Source: Paractinoplanes rishiriensis (GTDB taxonomy: Bacteria; Actinomycetota; Actinomycetes; Mycobacteriales; Micromonosporaceae). From it: 64,000 nt of DNA. The DNA lies in the NCBI RefSeq assembly GCF_016862375.1, contig NZ_BOMV01000057.1:186001-250000 (forward strand), read 5' to 3'. Within the stretch, counting starts at the first letter, position 1, and each line of letters opens with the position of its first letter. Positions 26,711 through 33,463 of this stretch are shown one piece after another. Both the position numbers and the translations under genes were made by a program. A model generated the notes under the pieces. The model ran no database searches. It was not told where the DNA came from and saw only the letters and a program-made list of their open reading frames with translations.

Positions 26711-28057
26711 ATGTCGGAGCTCGCCGAGGCCGTGCTGGCCGGTGCGTCGGGTGCGGAACTGCTCGCCTGCCCGGTGCCGGCCCGGATCCGCGCCGCTCAT
26801 CTGCGGCGGGAGGACGTCGACATCTTCGGTGCCGCGAAAGACCAGGACCGCGACGTGCGGCGGGCGCTGCACGTGGGGGAGGTGCCGGCCCCGGAGCTGG
26901 CGCCGGACGAGGCGCTGATCGCCGTGATGGCGTCCAGCATCAACTTCAACACCGTGTGGTCGGCCACCTTCGAGCCGGTGCCGACGTTCGCGTTCCTGAG
27001 CCGGTTCGGGCGGCAGGACCGCTGGGGGGCGCGGCACGACCAGCCCTATCACGTGATCGGCTCGGATGCGTCCGGCGTGGTGGTCCGGGTCGGTTCGGCA
27101 GTACGCCGCTGGTCCGTCGGCGACCGGGTGGTGGTCGCGCCCGCGTATGTGGACTCCGAGGACCCGGTCACCCACCAGGACGCGATGACCGGTGACCAGC
27201 GGGCCTGGGGGTTCGAGACGAACTTCGGCGGGCTGGCCGACTTCGCGGTCGTCAAGGTCAGCCAGCTGATGCCCAAGCCGGCCCATCTGACCTGGGAGGA
27301 GTCGGCCTGCACGTCGCTGTGCGCGTCGACCGCGTACCGGATGCTGGTGAGCCCGCGCGGCGCCGGGATGAAGCAGGGCGACGTGGTGTTGATCTGGGGC
27401 GCCGCCGGCGGCCTGGGCGGGTACGCCGTGCAGCTCGTGCTGGCCGGCGGCGGGATTCCGGTGGCCGTGGTGGGTTCGGCGGCCAAGGCCGACCTGCTGC
27501 ACAAGCTCGGCTGCCGGCACGTGATCGACCGGTCCGAGCTCCCGTCGGGGATGCGCGACCCGGACACCTTCCGGCAGCTGGGGCGGCAGATCCGGGCCAC
27601 GGCCGGCGAGGACCCGCACATCGTCTTCGAGTACACCGGCGCGGACACGTTCGGCGCCTCGGTCTATCTGGCGCGCACCGGCGGCACGGTGGTCACCTGC
27701 GGTTCCAGCAGCGGCTACGAGCACAGCTACGACAACCGCTACCTGTGGATGCGGCTCAAGCGGATCGTCGGCTCGCACGGCGCCAACTACCAGGAGGCGT
27801 GGGAGGTCAACCGGCTGCTGCAGCTGGGCCGGCTGGCGCCCACGCTGTCCCGGGTCTATCCGCTCGGCGAGGTCGGCGAGGCCACCCGGGCGGTGCAGCT
27901 CAACCAGCACGTCGGCAAGGTGGGCGTGCTGTGCCTGGCACCCACCGCCGGGCTGGGCGTCGACGACCCGGTGCGGCGGGCCGAGATCGGCGAGGAGCGG
28001 CTCACGCTGTTCCGCCAGCCGGTGCCGGTCGCGCCGCCGCTGGTCGCGGTCGGCTGA
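26711..28057 (+). CDS. ccr: Crotonyl-CoA carboxylase/reductase (CCR family)
   Basis: This 448-residue medium-chain dehydrogenase/reductase carries the CCR signature. It should reductively carboxylate a 2-enoyl-CoA with NADPH and CO2 to an alkylmalonyl-CoA (ethylmalonyl-CoA from crotonyl-CoA). Residues matching the known CO2 pocket are present: Asn80 (INFNTVW), Phe168-Glu169 (WGFETNFGG) and His356 (GSHGANYQEAWE). The NADPH site reads WGAAGGLGGYAVQL. It starts 12 bp after the PKS with a GAAAGGAG ribosome site, so it almost certainly supplies the PKS extender unit. Which enoyl-CoA it prefers (C4 or longer) cannot be read from the sequence. Confidence 0.92.
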   Translation: MSELAEAVLAGASGAELLACPVPARIRAAHLRREDVDIFGAAKDQDRDVRRALHVGEVPAPELAPDEALIAVMASSINFNTVWSATFEPVPTFAFLSRFGRQDRWGARHDQPYHVIGSDASGVVVRVGSAVRRWSVGDRVVVAPAYVDSEDPVTHQDAMTGDQRAWGFETNFGGLADFAVVKVSQLMPKPAHLTWEESACTSLCASTAYRMLVSPRGAGMKQGDVVLIWGAAGGLGGYAVQLVLAGGGIPVAVVGSAAKADLLHKLGCRHVIDRSELPSGMRDPDTFRQLGRQIRATAGEDPHIVFEYTGADTFGASVYLARTGGTVVTCGSSSGYEHSYDNRYLWMRLKRIVGSHGANYQEAWEVNRLLQLGRLAPTLSRVYPLGEVGEATRAVQLNQHVGKVGVLCLAPTAGLGVDDPVRRAEIGEERLTLFRQPVPVAPPLVAVG

Positions 28058-28058
28058 G

Positions 28059-29438
28059 GTGCGGCGCGGCCTGCTGCCGGTGGTGGTCGCCACCGCCTTC
28101 CTGACCATGCTGGACAACACGGTGGTGACGGTGGCGGCGCCGTCGATCGCGAGCGATCTCGGCGCGTCGGTGCGGTCACTCGAGTGGGTGGCCACGGCTT
28201 ACATGCTCCCGTACGCGGGACTCCTGCTGGCCGGTGGCCGGCTCGCCGACCGGTACGGCGACCGCCGGATCCTGCTCGGCGGGCTGGCCGTGTTCACCGC
28301 CGCCTCGCTGGCCGCGGGCCTGGCCGGGCACCTCGCCGTGCTGGTCGCCGCCCGGGCCGTGCAGGGTGCCGGCGCCGCGCTGCTGGTGCCGGCCACCCTC
28401 GCGGTGGTGGCCGGCCGCCCGGAACGCGAACGGCTGCGGGCCGCGGCCGCCTGGACCGCCGCGGGTGCCGTCGCGCTGGCCGCCGGCCCGGTGGTGGGCG
28501 GCGTGTTGAGCGAGCACCTGCACTGGTCGTGGATCTTCCTGCTGAACGTTCCGGTCGGGGTCGCGGCCCTCGCGGTCGCGGCCCGCGCAGTGGACCCGGC
28601 CCGCCGCCCCGGTCCGCCGGCGCTGGGCCTGACCGCGCTGGTCGCGGCCACCGTGGCGCTGGCCGCGGTGACCTACGTGCTGACCGGCGGCCCGGCCGTC
28701 CCGGCGGCGCTGGCCGTGGCCGCCGCGGCCGCCGTGCTCACGGTCCGCACCGCCGGTCAGGTCTTCGACGCCGCGCTGTTCGCCGAGCGGGCCTACCGCG
28801 GTGCGCTCGCGGTGCAGGTGCTGTGGGGTCTCGCGGTCACCGGCGTCTGCTTCCATACCGCCGTCTTCCTCCAGGACGTGCGCGGATTCGGCCCGGTGGA
28901 CGCCGGACTGGCGTTCGTGGCCGTGGCGGCCGCCGTCGCCGTGGGCGCCCCGGTCGCGCCGCTCCTGGTCCGCCGGCGCGGCGCCGCGCGTACGGTCACC
29001 TGGGGTTTGATCTTGGTTGGTCTGGGAGTGGCAGCCGTCGCGGCCGGCAGCACCAGGACGGTCGTGCTGCTGGCCGCCTTTGTCGTGATCGGATTCGGCT
29101 CGGCGCTGACGGTGCCGCTGGCCGCCGTCGCCCTCGCCGCCGTGCCCGCCGACCGGTCCGGCCTGGGTTCCGGCGTCTTCGCGGTGGCCCGGGAGGTGTC
29201 CGGCGTGCTCGGCATCGCGGGTCTCGGCGTGATCGTGCTGGGCTGGGGCTATCCGGCGGGCCTGACGGCCGCGGCGGTCCTGGTGCTCGGCGGCGCGGTG
29301 ATCAGCAGCCGGACGCTACCCGGCGCCGAGCGACCGCAGCAGCGCCGGCCAGGTGGTGTGCAGTTCCCGTTGCCAGTACGGCCAGGAGTGCGTCCCGTTC
29401 GGGTACAGGTGGACGGTGGCCGGGATGCCGGCGAGTGA
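28059..29438 (+). CDS. MFS exporter, DHA2 (EmrB/QacA) type
   Basis: This 459-residue membrane protein has 12 or more hydrophobic helices. MFS motifs are MLDNTVVTVAAPSIASDLG (helix 1, DHA2 motif), WVATAYMLPYAGLLLAGGRLADRYGDRR (motif A region) and ALLVPATLAVV. It should be a proton-driven efflux pump. It follows CCR by one base, so it is probably co-translated and may export the PKS product. Its last ~40 residues (PGAERPQQRRPGG onward) are polar. They lie in a 123-bp antisense overlap with the convergent esterase gene, so the C-terminal tail may be a non-conserved extension. Confidence 0.88.
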   Translation: MRRGLLPVVVATAFLTMLDNTVVTVAAPSIASDLGASVRSLEWVATAYMLPYAGLLLAGGRLADRYGDRRILLGGLAVFTAASLAAGLAGHLAVLVAARAVQGAGAALLVPATLAVVAGRPERERLRAAAAWTAAGAVALAAGPVVGGVLSEHLHWSWIFLLNVPVGVAALAVAARAVDPARRPGPPALGLTALVAATVALAAVTYVLTGGPAVPAALAVAAAAAVLTVRTAGQVFDAALFAERAYRGALAVQVLWGLAVTGVCFHTAVFLQDVRGFGPVDAGLAFVAVAAAVAVGAPVAPLLVRRRGAARTVTWGLILVGLGVAAVAAGSTRTVVLLAAFVVIGFGSALTVPLAAVALAAVPADRSGLGSGVFAVAREVSGVLGIAGLGVIVLGWGYPAGLTAAAVLVLGGAVISSRTLPGAERPQQRRPGGVQFPLPVRPGVRPVRVQVDGGRDAGE

Positions 29439-30278
29439 GAGCCGCAGCCCCAGCCGGGCGGTGTTCGCGCCGATCACCGCCTCGCCGAACTGCAGCAGGC
29501 TCCACGAGCCGTTCGGGTCGAGGTCACCGGGCAGCCCGGTGGTGCCGCTGGACAGGTGGAGCGTGGTGCCGCGCAGGTCCGGCACCAAGTCGAGCGGGTT
29601 GTGCCGGCGCCAGTTCGAGGCCTGCCAGAGCGGCGAACCCCACACCGCATGCGGGTCGTCGCCGTTGTCCGCCACGGTCTTCAGCAGGATGGCCTGCAAC
29701 ACCGGATCGAACAAATTCACCGGGGCACTGTACGCGGCGGCGTAGCGGAACGTGCCGGGCCGGCGCGCCGCGTACGTGATCGCCCCGGTCCCGCCGGACG
29801 AGATGCCGACGACCGCGCGTGCCGTGCCGGCCCGGTAGTTGTCGCGCAGCACCTGCCACACCTCGGTGAGGTGGAACGTCTCCCAGAGCCCGCCGTTCGG
29901 CCCGCCGTCCGGGCGGTACCAGTCGGCGTAGTTGGCGTTGCGGCCCGCCTCGGGCATCACGATCAGGACCGGGGCGCCGGCGCTCAACTGCTCGACGTCG
30001 GTCTCCCGGGTCCACGACGTGTAGTCGTCATTGCCGCCGTGCAGCAGATAGAGCACCGGCCAGGTCCGGTCGGCGGTGCGGGACCAGCCGGGCGGCACCA
30101 GCAGCCGCACCGGGAGGTCCCGCCCGTTGGCCGGCGAGTGGACGGTCAGGTCCACCTCGCGCTCGCCGAGCCAGCGCTCGGCCACCACGGCCGCGCCGTC
30201 GTCGTCGGCGTAGGCGGGCGCGGCGCCGAGCACCGCCGCCAGCAATCCCAGGACAAGTACCGCTCGCCGCAGTCGCAT
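29316..30278 (-). CDS. Secreted PF00756 esterase (esterase D / antigen-85 superfamily)
   Basis: This 320-residue exported protein has a signal peptide (residues 1-24, cut after AYA). It has the alpha/beta-hydrolase fold of PF00756: WPVLYLLHGGNDDYTSW, VLIVMPEAG, nucleophile Ser160 in GISSGG, and the late histidine in NGTHSWPYW. The family includes mycolyltransferases (antigen 85) and S-formylglutathione hydrolases. The Ag85 fibronectin-binding segment is not recognised, so an acyl- or mycolyl-type transferase role is only a hypothesis from its position at the end of the PKS locus. It is transcribed against the MFS gene and overlaps it by 123 bp. Confidence 0.85.
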   Translation of the reverse strand: MRLRRAVLVLGLLAAVLGAAPAYADDDGAAVVAERWLGEREVDLTVHSPANGRDLPVRLLVPPGWSRTADRTWPVLYLLHGGNDDYTSWTRETDVEQLSAGAPVLIVMPEAGRNANYADWYRPDGGPNGGLWETFHLTEVWQVLRDNYRAGTARAVVGISSGGTGAITYAARRPGTFRYAAAYSAPVNLFDPVLQAILLKTVADNGDDPHAVWGSPLWQASNWRRHNPLDLVPDLRGTTLHLSSGTTGLPGDLDPNGSWSLLQFGEAVIGANTARLGLRLSLAGIPATVHLYPNGTHSWPYWQRELHTTWPALLRSLGAG

Positions 30279-30348
30279 GCTGGACAGCCTGCGGACCGTC
30301 GGCGAGCGGTGCTACCACCCGAGGTGACAACGTGCGGCGCGAAAATGC

Positions 30349-31161
30349 TCAGTCCGCGTACGAGAACTCGGTGTGCGGCCCGCCGTAGACGATCCGGGCG
30401 CCGGCCCGGTCGAACTCGGTGAACCGGAGCTGCGGGTCGCCGATGCCGGCCGCCACGTAGTGCATCACCGACTTCGGGTCGTACCGGGTGATCTCGACGG
30501 TGTGCTCCAGCGACTCGGGGTTGAATACGTCCGGCGCCTCGGGGCGGATGTGCTCGTGCCGGAAACCCAGCGCGTGCCCGAGCTCGTGCCGCATCACCCC
30601 GACCGGTTCGAACGCGCCGTCCGGGTCGAAGTAGCCGTCGAACGCCCACACGATGCGCTCCTCGATCGGCGAGTCCGGGAAGAACGCCATGGCCACCACC
30701 GAGCCGCCGCCCTCCTGCCGCAGCACCGGAAAACTCACGTCGCCGAACGCGAGGTTTTCGTCGGTGTCCTTGGCCACCACATGCTCGAACTCGACGCCGC
30801 AGATCGCCTGCCAGTCGGCGGTCGCCGCGGCCATCCCGTCCACGACGGCCGTGTACTCCTCGTCGCTGCCGAACGACGGCCGCCACACCGCGTAGGTCAG
30901 CTTGGTGCCGGGCCGCCAGCGCAGCGTCCTACCGTCCCGCTCGATGCCGAGCAGCCCCTGCTTCTCGGCGTCCGGGTCGCTCTGCAGCGCCTCGGCGATC
31001 TCGATCCGGCGGGCCGCGTACGCCAGCACCGCGCTGTCCCGCAGGCCGATGTCCCCCTCGACCACGATCCGCTCGGTGTCGATGCCGAGCGCCTTGCAGG
31101 TCAGGTGCACGCGCGGCGCGTCGGCCTTGATCTGCTCCACCAGTTCACTGGTCTTGATCAC
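30349..31161 (-). CDS. Cytoplasmic matrixin-like zinc metalloprotease
   Basis: This 270-residue metzincin-type protease has zinc ligands His192, His196 and His202 in HELGHALGFRHEH, with catalytic Glu193. The Met-turn is SVMHY (Met233). Unlike most matrixins it has no signal peptide or propeptide: the N-terminus (MIKTSELVEQIKADAPRVHL) is charged and soluble. The GTG at 31161 follows GGGGGG. It lies 16 bp after the stop of the other metalloprotease gene, in one operon. It may act inside the cell or be exported by a non-Sec route. The target is unknown. Confidence 0.85.
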   Translation of the reverse strand: MIKTSELVEQIKADAPRVHLTCKALGIDTERIVVEGDIGLRDSAVLAYAARRIEIAEALQSDPDAEKQGLLGIERDGRTLRWRPGTKLTYAVWRPSFGSDEEYTAVVDGMAAATADWQAICGVEFEHVVAKDTDENLAFGDVSFPVLRQEGGGSVVAMAFFPDSPIEERIVWAFDGYFDPDGAFEPVGVMRHELGHALGFRHEHIRPEAPDVFNPESLEHTVEITRYDPKSVMHYVAAGIGDPQLRFTEFDRAGARIVYGGPHTEFSYAD

Positions 31162-31177
31162 TGCTATATCCCCCCTT

Positions 31178-32563
31178 TTAGGTCAGGCCAAGTTCACGGG
31201 CCAGTGCGGCACCGGCGCGCCGGTCCGCCTCCCGCAGCTGGGTGGGCAGCACCACGGATTCGAGCGTGCGCTCCCGTTCGAACAGCACCTCCCGGGTCGC
31301 CGCCGAGGACCGCTTGGCCGGCTCGCGTCGCGCCACGATGGCGGCGGCCAGCTTCCGGTCGAGTTCCCGGCTGGCATAACGGCCAGGATCTTCCCGGTAC
31401 GCATGCATCGCGGCGGCCACCCAGACCCGCGTGTCGAACGGAACGGGAACCGGCCGCCCGTCGAGTTCCTGCCGGCCCACGGTCTGTGCGTTCTGCTCCC
31501 GCTCGGCGTTCCACGGCAGCACCTCGGCGAGCTTCCGGCCGCCGAGCGCCGCCCACGACCGGTCCATCAGCGCCGCCGCCACGATCGGGACGTCATTCGC
31601 GTACGGCCCGGCGATCCGGCCGTAGGTCCCGGTCCAGGCCTTTTCCGACGCGACCTCCACCCGGCCGAGGAACTCCTCGCACAGCGCCACCCGCAGCATC
31701 CGCGTCGGATATCGCCCCGGCTTGCGCTCGTCGACCGGCGCGGTGCGGACCTCGTCGCGCGCGCCGGCCAACTCGACGGTGAGCCCCTCCAGGTAGGCGC
31801 TGCCGGTGGCCAGCACCCCGATCACGTCCGCGAAGATCTCGTCGCACCAAGACAGCCAGACGTGGCTCAGCCCGGCCTCGCGCAGGGCAGCCCTGGCCTC
31901 CTCGGCCAGGTGCAGATCCTCGGCGATCACGTGGCCGGTCTCGTGACCCACGAGGCAGGTCTCGGGCATCCGGCGGGCGAGGTCCCAGGGCAGCCCGATC
32001 ACCGGCACCGGCAGCCGCTGCAGCGCCGCCGCGAACACCTCGAGATCCTTGGCGTCCAGCCCCGGCGGGTGCAGCGTCTTGGTGCGCGCCTGGGCGAACG
32101 GCGTCCGGTCGGTGCTGTAGAAGACCAGCGGAGGCTCGCGCACCTCGTCGGCGCCGACCGCGTGCGCGTCCGGTGCGCTGGCCGCCCGCAGGAACGGCTG
32201 ATAGCAGGCCCAGGCCAACCCGTCGGCCGCACCGAGGTGGTCGGCGAAGTCGTCGGTGTCGCGCTGGGTGAGCTTGTCCCGGAAGAAGTCCCAGACCAGG
32301 TGCACGCTGCCCACGCCACGCCGCAGATCCGGGATGGCATCCACGGTCCCGGCGAAGGGCGGCGCCGTCTTGGGGTCGACCGGCGTACCCTGCACCACCG
32401 CGTCGAGCATGCCCCCGAGATAGTCCCGGAGCCGCAACACCTGGGTGCGGTGCTGCGGCAGGTCACCCTGGTCCGACGTACGCTCAACCCACCGCTCCAG
32501 ATCATCGTCAAAACTGACGACCCGGGCGCGCAGCCGATACACGGCCGCGTCAAAGAGGCTCAT
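31178..32563 (-). CDS. Putative zinc-dependent hydrolase with HETGH motif
   Basis: This 461-residue protein has no recognised family. A zincin motif, GHETGHVIAEDL (His207, Glu208, His211), is followed 31 residues later by WCDEIFADVIGV, in which Glu242 could be the third zinc ligand as in gluzincins. The remainder is helical and Arg-rich. There is no signal peptide or membrane segment. The ATG at 32563 (MSLFDAAVYR) is preferred to the GGGG-rich upstream extension. It is first in a two-gene operon with the matrixin-like protease, so a joint function is likely. Confidence 0.75.
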   Translation of the reverse strand: MSLFDAAVYRLRARVVSFDDDLERWVERTSDQGDLPQHRTQVLRLRDYLGGMLDAVVQGTPVDPKTAPPFAGTVDAIPDLRRGVGSVHLVWDFFRDKLTQRDTDDFADHLGAADGLAWACYQPFLRAASAPDAHAVGADEVREPPLVFYSTDRTPFAQARTKTLHPPGLDAKDLEVFAAALQRLPVPVIGLPWDLARRMPETCLVGHETGHVIAEDLHLAEEARAALREAGLSHVWLSWCDEIFADVIGVLATGSAYLEGLTVELAGARDEVRTAPVDERKPGRYPTRMLRVALCEEFLGRVEVASEKAWTGTYGRIAGPYANDVPIVAAALMDRSWAALGGRKLAEVLPWNAEREQNAQTVGRQELDGRPVPVPFDTRVWVAAAMHAYREDPGRYASRELDRKLAAAIVARREPAKRSSAATREVLFERERTLESVVLPTQLREADRRAGAALARELGLT

Positions 32564-32702
32564 GGCAGCCCTCACTTTTCCCCTGTGCGTCGAAAGTAGA
32601 CCGCCGCCCCCCACCCCCGATACCTACAATCCGACGCCATTTCAGTCGGAAAATGGGAACCCGTTAGAAGCCCCAACCCGTATCCCATGATCGTTACAGC
32701 CC

Positions 32703-32810
32703 GCCCCAGTCCGCGCGTAGCGGCGGCTCGCCTTGTTCCGCCCGTAGTGGCGGTTTGCCTTGTTCCGCCCGTAGTGGCGGCTCGGCCACATTCCGTCCGA
32801 ACTGGCGGGG
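32703..32810. repeat. Four degenerate copies of a 27-bp tandem repeat
   Basis: Units start at 32703, 32730, 32757 and 32784. The two middle units differ only in their last three bases, and share GCCTTGTTCCGCCCGTAGTG. The outer units are diverged. A 27-bp period would be nine codons, but no supported gene uses it. Confidence 0.85.
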
Positions 32811-32884
32811 AGCGCCGACAATGAACCTGGTCCAAGGCGGCTCATGCCCGCCAACCGCCACCCGCTACCCGGCAATCCGAGCCC

Positions 32885-33235
32885 GATCTTGGAGATTTCC
32901 CAGCGCCTGCGGAACTGCAACTGCGGAACTGCAACTGGCAAACAGGAAATCGACAAGATCGCGGGGTGGGTGTGGCGGGAAGGGTAGCGACGTGGGGTTT
33001 GCCGGAGTCGCCAGGGCGGGGCCCGTCGTATTCGGCCGGCCGCAGCGTGGGCTGAACTGGGTGTGTCGCCGAGCGGGAACCTCCACTGTGCGGTTGGTCC
33101 CGATCTTGTGGATTCTGCGGCACTCGGCGGTCTATCTCGGCGGTCAGTAGATCTACAACTTTGCCTGTGATCATTTCTGGCGGTCAGCACTAAAGAAGAG
33201 TTCCTGCATCTGACGAACAAGAAATCGACAAGATC
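32885..33235. repeat. GATCTTGTCGATTTC-type intergenic elements (four copies)
   Basis: Copies are at 32885-32900 (+, GATCTTGGAGATTTCC), 32941-32960 (-, GATCTTGTCGATTTCCTGTT), 33102-33117 (+, GATCTTGTGGATTCTG) and 33216-33235 (-, GATCTTGTCGATTTCTTGTT). The second and fourth match at 19 of 20 bases. Related cores recur at 54379-54388 and 56661-56856. Confidence 0.75.
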
Positions 33236-33320
33236 ACGGAAAGGTGGGGCGGGCGGTGTGGTGCAGGGCGGGGCAGTGCGGTGCAGGGCGGGCAGTGCGG
33301 AAGGACGATGCCGGCGGGGC

Positions 33321-33350
33321 GGTGCGGTGCGGTGCGGTGCGGTGCGGTGC
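33321..33350. repeat. (GGTGC)6 simple repeat
   Basis: Six exact GGTGC pentamers sit in a wider G-rich low-complexity tract (33240-33365). Slippage is expected here; no gene is affected. Confidence 0.9.
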
Positions 33351-33463
33351 GGAAGGACAGGGCGGGGCGCTTGGGGCGGGTGGGCGTGCTCGGCGGACGC
33401 GGGGAGTGTCATCGCCCGGGGATCGCCGGGCATTTGACGGGCGGGCCGCGTCCGCCGAGTTGG

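Larger units (their letters stand above)
32564..33463. other. 900-bp non-coding, repeat-rich region
   Basis: No convincing gene is seen; the long open frames here are Arg/Pro/His-rich and lack ribosome sites. It holds a 27-bp tandem repeat (32703-32810), a 14-bp tandem duplication (CTGCGGAACTGCAA, 32907-32934), four copies of the GATCTTG-type element described separately, and a G-rich simple repeat (33240-33365). Confidence 0.7.

Noticed and set aside
29316..30278. Calling the esterase an antigen-85 mycolyltransferase
   Set aside because: Only the PF00756 fold and GxSxGG nucleophile are visible. Mycolyltransferase-specific features are not recognised, so it is kept as a superfamily call.
32642..33433. 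A 263-codon minus-strand open frame
   Set aside because: It is made of repeats (RHYGRNKA-like, RDLVDFL-like, HRTAP-like) translated from the tandem repeats. It has no ribosome site and no fold-like pattern.
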